64,000 nt of DNA, taken from NCBI GenBank assembly GCA_000934385.1, contig KN880445.1, forward strand, positions 164,199-228,198. Reading direction: 5' to 3'. The position numbers and the translations under genes were made by a program. Source of the stretch: Cylindrobasidium torrendii FP15055 ss-10 (taxonomy: Eukaryota > Basidiomycota > Agaricomycetes > Agaricales > Physalacriaceae). The notes below the pieces were generated by a model. It saw nothing but the letters and a program-made list of their open reading frames with translations, was not told where the DNA came from and did not search any database. Below are positions 44,155-56,550 of the stretch, in pieces; positions within the stretch are counted from its first letter, which is position 1, and each line of letters opens with the position of its first letter.

Positions 44155-44688
44155 GACGATGCTCTCATCGCATTTCGCATTTCAAGCAAGGGAACCACAC
44201 TGGAGCACGGCATATGGACTGTAGACTGACTAAGTTAGCGCAAGGATGGATTGACTCTTCTGAAAACCAAACTGTAATTCTAGAGCAGCGTAGAAGACTA
44301 CACAAGTCGTACCTAATTATATTTTGTTTATTTTGGTTATTATTAATACCCTTAAGTACCAGCGCTATCTGTTGGCGGTGGCGCACCGTTGCCGATGCCT
44401 GTGCCGGGGATCAATGGGTCACAATGTTCGCCGGAGCCTGCTGGTCACTTTCACCCCAAATTGAGCAAATGTTCCGTACCTCCATGGATGATGGGTTCGT
44501 ACTCGAGCTGGGCAAGTGCTTGCCGCATTAGACAGTCCGCGTACGGTGACGAACTCAGGCTGTGGTCACTGCCCTGCTATGGTACAAATTCTGAACAAGA
44601 GCATGCTGTGTAAGCCCAGTGTTATGAACGCCGGGCCAGTGAAGCAGAGAAGCGCTTCTTTCCATTGAACCACCATCTGGTCTCTATT
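44155..44688. other. Intergenic region
   Basis: No gene or repeat recognised in 534 bp. Confidence 0.4.
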
Positions 44689-46086
44689 ATGCCTGTTATT
44701 CCATCCTTGGAAAGCACCTGCGATATCTGCGAGAACTTTTACTTTCGTGTGGACGTTACCAATCCGGAGGAACGCGTTCCCCATGTTATTTCGTGCGGCC
44801 ATATCTTCTGCAAACAGTGCGTCTTTCTCCTTATGGGCTTCTGCTTTCTCCAACTGTGGGCCGTAGATGCATTACCAAGCACCTGCTAGAGTCCCCGAAC
44901 CATTCGTGCCCGACCTGCCGAAAGTCAATTGCTCGTGTGGACGACGCCGAAGAGCTCGATGCCGTCCGCAGAGACAGACGGGCGACGAACGCGGTCAGGA
45001 TCCCCAAGAAAATCAAGCGGTTGTATATGGAGCCCCCAGAAAGGGCATACCATGTAAAGCAAGAAATGCAGGAGATCCTGATCCGGCTTGCACTCACCAT
45101 GGCCTCCCCCGTCGAGTTTCAGCAGTTCCACCACGCCGAATTCGAGGCTGCGAGCGAGGCTGCAAGAGACTGGGAGCTCAAATACGTCAACACTCCGTTT
45201 CGCGATGATGTGCGTCTGAGTTTTGCTCCGGCTTGGAGTGTTTGTTGATCTCAGTACAGGCTTTCAAGGTGCGAAATGTGAGGATATCATTGGAAGTGTA
45301 CAGAGAGACCTACCGTCGGCTGGACCAAGAGCAGTTCAGTGCCACTACATCGTCGAGGTATGGTGTTCGTGTTACCACCGCTTTGATTTGCATGCTAAGA
45401 ACAGCTGTACAGCGACTCGTTCATCACTGTGCGTGCTGTTATTGAAGCAGTGCCAGAACTTGCTCATTTTACGTCAGGACGCTACGCCCTCTGTCGACAC
45501 GGAGGTCAGCTTTGTTTCTTCCACTAACGCGACTATCCACGACTCGGACGCTCTGGCGCATCCCATACCGCACCGCACCGTTCGCATCGCGACATCTCGG
45601 TCGTCAAGCATGGACAGTGACTATGCTGCTTCTGGTGATTTGAGACGACAGAGTATACCAGAGGAGGACGAGAATGGCTCTTTGGAAGCGTCACTGAGCT
45701 TGTTCTTCCCGACTCTATCGAGAAGACGAAGTGCAGGATCGTCCGTATCACGACATCTAGCTCCTTCAAGAGCTTCCATTGCCTCCTGGAACTCGCGAGC
45801 ATCGACAGATGCGTCCTGGCATTCGGATATAGGCTCTGGATTGAGAGGGTTCGACGACACAGCTGATTGGGAGGTAGGGGTCAGCGAGAGTCAAGGTACC
45901 GATGTTATGGATGGCGCGCATCCTGAGCTCTTTCACTCGGATTCCGGAAGATTGGAGGACGAAGCTGGTGGGAGATCGTTGACGGCAAGCCCCAGGAGTT
46001 GGGCGTCTGACTCTGAGCTTGAACACGAACATTTGCGCTCGTCCGTCATGGAACCGTCACCTCCCACGCACTCTTCATACCCATAA
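44689..46086 (+). CDS. RING-finger protein with Ser-rich tail (family member C)
   Basis: Exon 1 is 44689-44816, with the phase-2 intron directly after CGHIFCKQ. The RING is STCDICENF, HVISCGHIFCKQC and HSCPTCRKSI. Next come helical stretches (EELDAVRRDRRATNAVR, EMQEILIRLAL), further introns between about 45200 and 45480, and a Ser/Asp-rich disordered tail ending ...PTHSSYP at 46086. Likely an E3 ubiquitin ligase of the same family as members A and B. The central exons are not resolved. Confidence 0.75.
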
Positions 46087-46482
46087 TTCCATACGGATCA
46101 CCTCCATAATTTACTTGCGTGTCTAACGCTACATCCCAACTCACACTGGACAATGAAAACCGCATTACACAACGCTGACACTTGGAAATCTGAGGTCTCA
46201 GTCAATATTGCAAAGTATGCAATCTGACAGATTCCAGTTAGTCTGCGATGCTATTAACTAAGTACTGTCATGACCACTATAACGTTTCGTGCTACGCCAC
46301 ATATGATCGCCGACCTGATTGATGGCATGTTGCGCAGGCTTTAGGGTTTTGATCCCGGCCTCCATCTCGCGACGCGTCAAACGTATCGCCTTCGTAACCC
46401 CGCCGCGCCGGACGCGTGTAAGCCTTTAAAACCGTGATTTTATGTTGGCCAAAACCGCTATATTCCAATTCGCCTTCCTGCA
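46087..46482. other. Intergenic region
   Basis: 396 bp with the promoter of the acyltransferase; nothing else recognised. Confidence 0.35.
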
Positions 46483-48403
46483 ATGCCTAACTTAAAGCTG
46501 GTCTATCGCGCCTTGCGCAAGATATCCGACTGGACCATTAATGGCTACTATTCAGAAATTCTCGTTGAAGGCGAGGAGAACGTACCAGTGGATGGACCTA
46601 CCATAATGTGAGCACCGGCCAATGCATGCTCCATAATATTCACGCATATATAGCGTTTCTAATCATCATAATGAAATACTCGATGTGGCCACGCTCTGTA
46701 AATCTTCCGCCTCTCTTATATTATGCCCGTTGAAGCTTCCCTTTAGCGATAACTGTGCCGCACGGAAGACACCTGTGTTTTTGGGCTAAATCGACCATGT
46801 TCAAGAACATCCTGACGCGCTCTATTATGGAAAGTTCTGGAGCAATACCTGTCCAAAGAAACCCCAACACCACCGTCGCGGACCCTAAATCAACACTCTC
46901 ATCGTCCGTCACTCGTGCTTCGCTTTTCCAGTCGTCTAATCTCGCTATCGAGGCGGGAGGGGTGCCCACGATTTTTCCAGAGGGCTCGAGCTATGTTGAA
47001 CCAACCATCGTCCAAATTCTTAGTGGTTTCGCTTGGTCCGCTGTTGAGTATGTGCGTTGGAAAAAGGAGGCGGAACTGGTCATCGTGCCAGTCGGCATCG
47101 TCTATACCGACCAGGCCACATACCAATCCCGCGTATGTCTGCCAGCCAAGCTTACTTTGCGCGTGCTGAATGTTTACTGTAGATCCTTGTTAAGTATGTG
47201 GTCTCGATGAGATGCAGCCTGGCTACTAACCAATTGCCCCGAAAGATATGGCACGCCGATACCGATGTCCAAGTTCAAGGATGCGCTGCTGAACAACGAC
47301 GAGGCAGAAGCAAACGCCGTTGTTCGTGAAATAGCAGCTTCGGTCGAGCAGTCATTCTTCGATATGACTGTCAATGCCGTTGACCGCGACACCCGCACGG
47401 CTGCACAAACCTTGCTCGACGTGCTTGAAGGCAACGCATACAACATTTCCCTACCGCGTTGGAGATTGAGGTCGCAACAGTGAGTCCATTTTTTTACCAT
47501 GAGAACTAAGTGTTGAACCGTGTAGGTTGATAGACTTCCTTTCGCAGTCCCGGAATTTGGGCTTCAAGACTTTACTCATCAAGTACTCTGCCCTGCTCCA
47601 TCACACTGGCTTGAAGCACAGTGACATACCATCCTCGCCGTCCATCTTCGCTGCATGTATGCCTTCGCTTACATCGATACTTCTGGCACCGTTGTATATT
47701 CCCGTCTTACCTCTACACCTCGCAGGTTGCATCACCGGCGACCTCGCGCGTCGGGCATGTACGAAAGTGGGAGACAAAGAGAGCCATGCGCAGTTTCGTG
47801 CCGTTTTCGGAGCCCTTGGTGTTGGTGCGACGACGGCAGGAGTGTTAGGGGGCGTGCACTGGGGCTCAGTTCTACGCTGGGTTGTGAAGCATACGTCTGT
47901 CAAGGCTTTGGGGCGGGGTGTTTCGCTAGAGGCCGTAGCTGAGCGGGCGACGCGCACCAAGTTTGGAAGGGCGGTTAACTATATCGGTGCTGGATTGGTC
48001 GTGCTCAAGTTCTACGGGTTGTTGGCGCCGGGGTTACACGCTAGGTGAGCTTGTCCCTCTTACTGAGCAGTCCCGTCCTCAATAGGATCACAGGTTGAAG
48101 CACCTTCTCGCCTCGTTCAGGCTCGTGGTTGGGCTGACCCTTGGGAGTTCGCTGAGCCCAGAGCAAGTCAAGCCGTTCATGCAGCTTCCCCCGCCAGATG
48201 CACCAAATGCATTTTTACAGCGTAATAGAGGTAAACCTAGTGGGAAGACAAGGTCGTCGGACGCCTTCTGGGCAGCTAGAGATCGAGAGAGCCAGAGGGA
48301 TAAGGTGAAGGCGAGCCTGGGGGGCGTGTTCTTGATCAAAGCTGTTGTTGAGCAGAGGGAAGAGGTCATTAGAGAGGTTAGGGCGATGGGAAATGTGTTG
48401 TAG
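46483..48403 (+). CDS. Glycerol-3-phosphate/dihydroxyacetone-phosphate acyltransferase (PlsC family)
   Basis: Starts MPNLKLVYRALRKISDW; short introns are recognised after GPTI and after DVATL. The PlsC block I, IVSNHHNEILDVATL (catalytic H-x4-D), is rebuilt across an intron; then AKSTMFKN (block II region), AIPVQRNP and IFPEGSSYVEPTIVQ (block III, FPEG), and VIVPVGIVYTDQATYQSRV (block IV). Two hydrophobic segments lie in the C-terminal half (SLTSILLAPLYIPVLPLHLA and GALGVGATTAGVLGG). This matches fungal Sct1/Gpt2-type enzymes of the ER, the first acylation step of phospholipid and triacylglycerol synthesis. Confidence 0.87.
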
Positions 48404-49712
48404 ATTTGGCTCGTGTATCCGTATGTTGTATCAACACGGGGGGTTCTGGCCAGTGGCCGGGGCCCTCCATCATATGCCACTGTCATCAAAGGCGATCAAG
48501 TATACCTGATTTGGTTGATGCGCCGCCACACAAATGCATAATTCCTCAACAAACAACAGCGGACCTCTGGGAGTATAAGAATCAAGGGCGGGAGATAATC
48601 GTGTATAGACCTCGTGCAATTAGCTGTACGCAACTTCGATTCACAATGAGCTCAGAGCAAGTATGTTTTTGTTATACAGTCAGCTCGGTGGAATGCAGAA
48701 ACCCGAACAAGGAGACAGGTCTCCACAGGTAGAGACATATGACCACTTCAGTAGCTGCAATTTATTGTTGTGACCAGCTAGAAGCATTCAAGAGGTGCTG
48801 CACATCGGTCTCAAGTACTGAAGCTACGATCCACTGCCGTTTTTCTCCCATTCATTGGGTACTTCCACCCCTCCGTCCGATACTTGTGACCCAAGCGCTC
48901 ATAAACGTTTTCCGATGGATGATACACCTTTCATACGTCTTGATAGACATGCTTGGGACGCGTTGTGTCCCAATGTAAACTGATGGTTATTGCAAAGGGC
49001 TCAATGGCTACAATGCAAAGTAGAAGTTTTCGCGGGGACTGCTCATGGCAACTGATAGTATGGAACGACTTCTTCGTCCGCAGCGCAGATTTTCCTACAC
49101 CAATCACCAACGGATAGTACTTATTGTTGTTGCCTAGCTTGCGGGGGCATTGCGAAGCCTTATCTACCGGTGTTCGCGACTTGCTGTGTGGTCCCTTGCA
49201 TAAGAAAATGCATAGATTCCGCCAATGGGTAGCGCCTGAGGGTCCTCCCAAACTCAATGAGCGGAGAAAGACGTGTCTAACCTCCGGCTTGGCTATGGAC
49301 ATGAAGAGACGCCTGGGGACCCAACGTGCTAAAGGGGAGGCAATACAATGTGAGTCTCCGGTTAGTCTTGTCTGGCACAAGGGCTCTCGACTAAATATGG
49401 TCAAAACTGAAGCACCCTGAATGGTGAAAGAGTTCAGAGAACGCGTAGTACACGTTGTGTGGCCACGATCACGGTTAATTGAACGGGTAGTGCGGACATA
49501 TGCCTTTAGTCGAATGCAATGTCAAGTTTGAAAGATGCGTTCTGGACCCTGTGGTAGCTTTACGTCGGTCGGTGGGGCTTTGAAATGTTCAGGTAAAGGA
49601 GTGGTATACGATCCGCCAATGCCAGTGGTTTTGCAATACATAGAGGGTACACATTCGATAGCCCATACCCCGACGCCCAGGTACCATAATATGAAGTCGA
49701 CAAGACTCAATT
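48404..49712. other. Gene-free stretch
   Basis: About 1.3 kb with only short open frames, the longest a minus-strand one at 48931-49404, and no recognised domain, repeat or RNA gene. Confidence 0.4.
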
Positions 49713-50163
49713 TTACTTGGAGAATGCGCGGATGACTTTTGCGGAAATGTGGAGGAAGAAGATGGATCCAATGAATGCAACTGAGAGAACAAGGACGACG
49801 AATGGATCGCTGGAGGCACAATGAGCACTTGGTCAAACGTGGTATAGGGCACGTACACGCGGAGACCAGGAGAGTCATCGGTGTAGAGCTTGAGCATCGT
49901 GTTGGACGAACCGCCAGCGCCTGCTGCACGGCTGGAGTTTGGCCGGGATACATTGTTGCTGGTAGCACGTCGCCTATATGTCTTTAGAAAGAATTTCAAT
50001 GCGCACGTTTGTATGCCACGCACCTAATCTGGGCACCAGGGGGCCGGGCAACACCAGAAGGAGTGGTTGGCCTAACCACCTTTCCGTTTCCTGTCTCCGA
50101 GTCCGACTAAGGGAGCAGCCTTAGACAGCGTTATAAATTGTGTTGTATCTTGTAGCGCACCAT
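49713..50163 (-). CDS. SBH1: Sec61 translocon beta subunit
   Basis: Exons 50163-50161 (ATG only), 50106-50024, 49973-49857 and 49809-49713 give 99 aa, the normal size. The sequence runs M/SDSETGNGKVVRP, RRRATSNNVSRPNSS, then the signature NTMLKLYTDDSPGLRVDP and a single C-terminal membrane helix VVLVLSVAFIGSIFFLHIS with a short tail. It is a tail-anchored subunit of the ER protein-translocation channel. As in the eL24 gene, the initiator codon is an exon by itself. Confidence 0.95.
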
Positions 50164-51544
50164 TATTGCAAGGCTAGTAAATTGGAAGTTGGCGGTAAAA
50201 TCGAAAAGTGGACGTGGAGGTGAGAGGAAATGATGCGGTCGTGCCTTTCGATCCGCCTTCGGCGCAGACCACGTGCTTGCCACGTATGTTGTCTTGCGCC
50301 ACCCATCAAAGCGCGAAAACGCGGGGAGATAAATGCCTGGAAAATGCCGATAATGGTCATCCGACACCAGCCCCAGCCTGGTGGTCGAATATTACTGCTT
50401 ACCTTCTTCGCATTAATCTTTGCTGACCGGCTTCTAGCCGTCGATTCCTTCGCGAGGCCAGACGCCTCAACATGCGGCACTTACTTTCCAGGCCTTTTGT
50501 TATTGACACCTATGAGAAATATTCAGAATCTCTTGTGAGGGTTTTGTTTTCTCCCTCAACTCGCATTTTTCGCGCCGTATACCAATCTACTCTTGACTCT
50601 TTCACACTCACCTATTCCCGCAAGACAAGGGAAGCCATCTCCGCGACGGCGACGGTGGCCTGTGGCGAATTCCATTGTAGAGCCGCTTCATTTTCCTTTC
50701 GGTGCATCCCATCCCCGGTGCCTATGGTATCTGCACCTCGGTTTGTTCGCCGGTAAATCCTGAAAGGACTTTTGAATCCGCTCCCTTTGTCAAAATGCAC
50801 CCAACAGTGTGAATGTCGAATGTTCACGGTTCTTGCAGTCGAACATCTCGTCACCTCACGAAGGGCAGAAGAGTAGCCACCATCACAAGCTCACAGACAA
50901 CCATAATGCATTTTCTGCGTAAAGGAAGGTAATATAGGATTGGTCTGTATCACAGTAATCTTCCTTCTGATGGCGACGCTTTTCAATGCAGACATCAACG
51001 GAGGCGCCGTCGTATCGCCAATGCTTTCAAGCCAATCTACTATCAGTATAACGTTCGAAGCCCTCAGCGTCCCCTTGGTCCTTTGCTCCCTCTTCTGTTG
51101 GTCTTGTACATCATCCCAGTCTTCATCAGCTACGAAGTTTCCACTACCATCGTCGCTGGAGCATCCTATTCCGGGTTGCGTTGGTGTACACGAGCTGAAG
51201 CAGAGGACGTCAAGCGTCCGATTGGTCACTTCGACGCAGAAGGAACAGCGCCTTATGGAGTTAGAATTTACAAGCCATCCCGATATGGTGCGATCCGATT
51301 CAACTTTCATCATAACCTAACGGCCTTTTGGGTATACGGCCTGGCCGCGTACATATAGCCAACCTTGTTATCCGGGACCCCCTTCGAATCTGCACTTCCT
51401 TTAGTCCATCCAAGTGACCACGTGTTCAGGTTCACTCGCGATTCTATATCTCACCATTATCCCTCATAAAGACAGACGATCTCCCAGCCCCAGGTCCGAG
51501 CCCTTCCCGGCCTCCCACCGCCAACCGACCTTCTTCCTACCTAC
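50164..51544. other. Mostly gene-free stretch
   Basis: Between the start of Sec61 beta and RING member D. Only the doubtful frame listed next is present. Confidence 0.35.
51083..51358 (+). CDS. Doubtful small membrane protein
   Basis: An open frame of 91 codons with one hydrophobic helix (MLPLLLVLYIIPVFI) followed by a polar stretch ending at TAG 51358. The frame stays open upstream, so this could be a last exon. There is no relative I recognise, and no convincing upstream exon. Confidence 0.22.
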   Translation: MLPLLLVLYIIPVFISYEVSTTIVAGASYSGLRWCTRAEAEDVKRPIGHFDAEGTAPYGVRIYKPSRYGAIRFNFHHNLTAFWVYGLAAYI

Positions 51545-53818
51545 ATGCCATTGCTCCTAGGTTCCGGCTCAACCTGCGATGTTTGCCTGGATGCCTTTGA
51601 CGCGGACAACTGCGCCCCGTGTTCCATCGAATGCGGGCACATTTTCTGTCTCAAGTGCGTCATTGCCATCGCGTTGCTGGCGTGTCCTCGACGCCCTGCA
51701 CGCTCCTTCAAAGTTCGTGGCTGACGACGGTGTCTTCAAGGTGTCTTAATGCGCTCAGCCGACCCAAGTGCCCGCTTTGCCGCTCCCGTTTCGAGCCTCA
51801 GTCGGTTGTGAAGCTTCACATCGACGTCGACGAGGTTCGTCCTCCATCCCAGGCCCACGACGGACCCAGAGCGCTTTCCGACGACCAAGTAGTGGCGAAT
51901 AGCTATCAGGAAAGGATAGCGTCCGCCTGTAATGAAGGCAGCTCTGAGCCTGCTTTACGCCAGCTCATCGACGAATGCAGACAGTTTCTAGGACAGCAGC
52001 CGCGCAACTCGGTATGTCGCGTGTTCATTTCATCTCCGGGGTTCTCGTCGCTGATGGACTTGCTCCAGTTCTCTGACCTGCGCGTCAGTCTCCGCATGAT
52101 CAACCATGTATACAACATCAAGCTAGACCAGTTGAAGCATCGCCAGGAAATCAAGCGTCTTACTGATGACATTGCCTCGCTCCAGACCGACAAGGCGAAT
52201 CTGGAGAAGATGGTCAAGGAAATCGAGGACGAACACAAGCAGGAGCGCGACGCTTGGCAAGCACATGAGGCGAACTTGCGCGAATTCTGCAGTAAGGCGC
52301 AGGGTGCGTATTTTGGTGTGGCAGAGTACGTCCTTTCACACTTCTGATATGTCCACTCGGCTAACTTGACTTCAGGCTTGTATGTGCTTCGAACGTGGTT
52401 TCTACTACCTTCCATTGACGTTTTTGTGATAGTATCTCAAAGCTGAGAACGAGCGGAGTGCTCTTCGCGATACGCTTCGCCAACTTGGACACAATGCACC
52501 TTACACGCGGCCTACATCGAATGCGCGTATTCCGCAGATATACGCCGTCCCGGACCTTCCTCCGGCCAAAGATTCGGACGAAGCAACGCCAGCGGATCTG
52601 GACCAGTTGCCTCCTCCCAGCGGTGACCTCTTTTCTCCCATTCCCGAGCTGCCGGAGCCCGAGCTGGAGCCTGCAAGTCCGAAGAGCGACAGTGGCCGGC
52701 CGCTGCACTCAGATAACGACGACAAGGCTCCTCAGAAGCTGGGTCCGATACCAAGGCTTGCCCGCTGCGGAAGAATGGGCTGCCCCTTCACATGCCAGTG
52801 TCAGTCCGTAGACCTCTTCGACGACCCGTCCAGCACGCTATCTTCGGTCACCAAGGTTGCATCGCATGCGACTGGTGGATGGAACTACGCCCCGCCGCCA
52901 TTGATTTCTTCATCGAACAGGGTGTCTCCTAGCTCTAGCGCGAGCAGCCTTGGACGTAGTGGAATCTCTCTCAAGAAGGAGGAGAGTACTGCGCCGGAAA
53001 GACAGGCGTCTCCGACCGAGGCAGAGGCAGAGACCCACGCACGTGGTACAGGACGACCTATACCTGTCCGTACACCGTCGTACAACTACAATCCTCGCAT
53101 GCACGACATCACTTCTCAGGACTCGTCTTCGGGGCCGTCATCTCTTCCGACGCTTGCAGCTTCTGGATCACACTTTCCCGCCTCACTGTCGGCCCAGCAC
53201 GCAGAGGCATTAGGTGCTGATGCCTCGAAATCGCGCTCTGGCTCTCCTCGGAGGTCTCGCTCTGGGTTACCTACCGCCGACCTCAATATGTCCTCGTCAA
53301 AGGAGAGCGCGGACAACGACTTGTCAACTGGTTCGCAACCACGTTCATCGACAGCCAGCGAACAAGCTCGTGCGCACGAGAAGTTGTTCAAGGAGCGCGG
53401 TCGTTCCTCGAAGAACAATGGACGTTCTGAGACGACTTCCGACCCGCACTCGTCGACGCTGCCCTCCGCAGCCAGGCTCAGGGAGTTGAACCATCATCAG
53501 GAGTCGAGTAGACCGAGAAGTAGGAGCCACCGACGCGAGGAGGAGGCTTATAAGAGACACAGCCCGCCCTACACGTCCTCTTCAATGCGGCCTAGAGACA
53601 AGGAGCGCGAGAGAACGACGCCCACGGTGCCCACCGGCACTATGCTTTTGCCCGCGATGCCTTCTCCTCCTCCAAGAACGCCATCGAACATCTACCGGCC
53701 CACGGAGACATCGAATTGGACTTCTGCTGCATCCTACGATTCTCACTACTCCTCTCTCGGTGGCAGCAAGGGTAAGATGGTCGCTGCGTCGATGAAGACG
53801 CCCGCGACGTATGCTTAG
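51545..53818 (+). CDS. RING-finger protein with coiled coil and long disordered tail (family member D)
   Basis: Exon 1 is 51545-51654 and stops in phase 2 right after CGHIFCLK. The RING is TCDVCLDAFD, IECGHIFCLKC and KCPLCRSRFEP. A coiled coil follows (LKHRQEIKRLTDDIASLQ, DKANLEKMVKEIEDEHKQ), then introns near 52010-52080 and 52325-52437. The last exon, about 52440-53818, encodes roughly 460 residues rich in Ser, Pro, Arg and Glu, including CPFTCQCQ, SRSGSPRRSRSG and SSSMRPRDKERER. A putative E3 ligase scaffold, much the longest of the family. Confidence 0.8.
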
Positions 53819-53890
53819 GACCTTTCCGGCTTTTCTCTTATTTATCCACGTCTAACATTATGATTATACGTCCCAATCACGAGCATTTTG

Positions 53891-53904
53891 CCCCCCCCCC
53901 CCCC
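53891..53904. repeat. Homopolymer C14
   Basis: Fourteen consecutive C residues 72 bp after the stop of RING member D; prone to length error or variation. Confidence 0.9.
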
Positions 53905-55027
53905 ATGTATGTAGTTTTTATTGTACTCTTGTACTAGTTATTTCCATCTTCTCAGCGTACGATTGTGCAGGTGTACGAGTATGATACTCACAGGAACACT
54001 TTTATCTCTTTCATCGATGTATTATTGATCCACAAAATCCCTGTGCGGTCCAAGTGGCCTCAGGCGTTGGAAATTTAGTGTCACTTTGAAAATGAGTCCC
54101 TATCTCATCGGAACGGGCTACGGTTCTGAATTTCGGCGCGGACTCGGAGCCTGATAGTAAGTCGGAAATGGTGGTGACAATCACGCCTTTGTGTAAAAGT
54201 TGCAGGGACACAGTGCCAGATTAAAGACACTCGGAGCGTCTCCCAAAGCCACTGCAGCTCTCCCGGATCTTCAAACCACGGGAACGAGCGAATAATGCGC
54301 CCATTTCTCGGTGTGAATGTGAAGAAGTGTGACGCTACGCCTGCGCAAGGCAATGCTGCCACTGTTCGATCCCAAGCCTGAAGGCACTTTGTGGGCTACA
54401 GTCTGCGCGATTGTGACCCGGGTGCACGAATCGATGGACAAGACGGGACAACTCTCTAGAGAAAGAGAGCTTACATCCGTACTAACGCAGCCACTGAACA
54501 CATAGCTCATAGACCATAGTGTCTTCATCATGGCGTGGGGACTCGGAGTCTGCAACGTTCGACTCCGACTTCGACGAGGGCGTGTGGTTTGGAGATTGTA
54601 TGTACTCAATAAAGTTCCATCTCGGAGCAAGACCTTGCGCTGTATTGCGAGAAGAAGAAGGACGAAATCATCGTACAACCTCTCCTCCAAATGCGACCAT
54701 GAGGACTACTTATCAGATATGAATGCCAGTTAGAGGTGGGTCCACATGGACGACATTTTGGCGTCTGAGAGTTCGTCATTCCCAACTCGAATGTATCATA
54801 ATCACAGCCCCGAAGGATGCTTCCGAGAACAATGGACGGGCAAGGCAAAGGTGCCACCGGTCGATCACTGCAAGTTGATGGCTATTCGATTCACTCAACG
54901 CAGGGTATTCATTGTTCCCTTGAAATGCTCATCGTAGAGCGAGATGGTTATATGATAATTTATGTGCAAATTCAAGCCGAGTAAGAAAGAGAGCACATGC
55001 AGGATAAGGGGTTAGACTCACCAGCAA

Positions 55028-55096
55028 ATGTACTGTGGTCTAGTGGAAAAAGGTAACCTAAGAGCCCGCAAGTTCGATTACCCAGTCAGACCATGA
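55028..55096 (+). other. tRNA-like sequence (possible SINE head or tRNA relic)
   Basis: TGGTCTAGTGG at 55036-55046 is a perfect box A, and AGTTCGATTAC at 55071-55081 a near box B. Only 24 nt lie between them, and no anticodon stem forms, so a functional tRNA is unlikely. Confidence 0.35.
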
Positions 55097-55491
55097 ACTA
55101 GCTGCTATATAAATATATCTCAGAACTACGCGGTGAACGCATGGCAGACCTGTCATTCAGAATGTCGAGGCCATATTGTAGGAACGAGGAAGCTGATGCG
55201 CCTACGTAGCCTTACAAAAATTCGACTTGCATCGCAAAAATCTTGGGGTGCCAAAGCGAAAGATAGCAAGTCGTCAAAAGATTCGTTGTCTCTAATCATA
55301 CTTAGCCCGGCCTGCGGTTTGATACATGGATCATCATCACATCAAATGCCTGCGCGAAACGTTCCTTTGTTCGCCGCGCATTCCTCGCGTTCCTTTCATC
55401 GACAAAGGAATGCGCTTACTCTTATGTCGGCAAGCTCTTTGCCTCTTCCCACTTGGAGGCCCAGGACTCGTCTCGTTATATATCCAGAAGG

Positions 55492-56159
55492 ATGGCTCGA
55501 GCTTCGAGTAACCCTCCGAGCTTCAAATGCGAGAGATGCCGTACCACTACCCTAACGAAGCAGGGATGTATTGTTGCATCGCACTGCGCCCACCTTTTCT
55601 GTCGCAGGTGCGTCCTATTCCACTTCTTCAAAGTTATGCTGACGGGAATATAGCTGTGCTGATAAAAACAAGGCTTTAGACAACCGCTTGAATAAGCCTT
55701 GTTGTCGAGAGAGAGACTGCAACAGAAATCCGTCTTCCACTATCGAAGACGCCGAGCGAGGGGACACCCCTGGAACGGTTGTGGTCGCGCTGAAGCATAG
55801 GGTCGATGGCTTGGAAAAGCAAGTCTCATCTCTCGAGAAGAATATCAGGCGCTGGAAGAGGCGCAATATCAAGGAAATGTACAAGCGGTTGATGGAAGAG
55901 CGTATCGCACATGACCAGCTACGAAGTAAGCAACATCATATATCTGCATGCAACTTCAACTTTGATGGTGACAGTTCACCTCAAGAACGAGAAGGCAGTC
56001 ATTGCCAAGCTCAAATATTCTTTGGCGTTCTTTGCGTTGCTCGGAGGGTTTGGTTGGCAGCGCATGTTCACCTCAACTTACCGAGTTATCGAGCTTATGG
56101 GAGACGGTTTACACTCCAGCGCTAGTAACGGACTGTCTTCTTTCTCTTCTTACTGGTAG
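55492..56159 (+). CDS. RING-like zinc-finger protein with coiled coil and C-terminal TM (family member E)
   Basis: Exons 55492-55607, 55654-55925 and 55975-56159 give 190 aa. The finger is FKCERCRTT, then SHCAHLFCRSC, then CCRERDC. It keeps the Cys/His ladder, but the last pair is spaced CRERDC rather than CPxC. Intron 1 is again in phase 2 directly after the HxxC pair. A coiled coil follows (ALKHRVDGLEKQVSSLEK), then one hydrophobic segment (YSLAFFALLGGFGW) near the C-terminus. Possibly a membrane-anchored ubiquitin ligase; zinc binding is inferred. Confidence 0.7.
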
Positions 56160-56550
56160 TCTTGCAATTGCTAAGTACTCGAGTGCTGTTATCTTTCTAG
56201 AAATGTGGCGCGACACTAAGACGTGCGTTCGATTCCAGCCAAAGCCCTGAATAATCAGGGTATCTGCCTCGACTTTTGTGCGACGGGAACATGTAAATTC
56301 GAACATTGAAGAGCACGCGAAATTCATAAGCGCAGATTCAGAAGCTCGAGTATCCGGGGTCTTGCCATGTCTCGAGGCCGTCGGTAGCTGTATCAAAACA
56401 CCAAGGCGCTTGCAACTGGCCAGGCTAGATAACAAAGACCATGGAGATGCAATTCACTGGGGGGTTTGGCACGCTCTCTTTGAGATAATTCAAGTGATCG
56501 CCTCAAAGGTGCGGTGGTTGCCTCTCTCCTCATAGCTGTCTACTGTCAAA

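Larger units (their letters stand above)
53819..55491. other. Intergenic region
   Basis: About 1.7 kb with no gene I can support. It contains the C14 run and the tRNA-like element listed separately. Confidence 0.4.

Noticed and set aside
48931..49404. Minus-strand 157-codon frame
   Set aside because: Irregular composition, no domain and no start context; not supported.
54271..54857. Minus-strand frames as a possible gene
   Set aside because: No recognisable domain, and no splice joins producing a longer consistent frame.
56150..56250. GTTCGATTCCAGC as a tRNA 3' half
   Set aside because: The 5' part lacks a D-arm and the stems do not pair; it also overlaps the end of RING-like member E.
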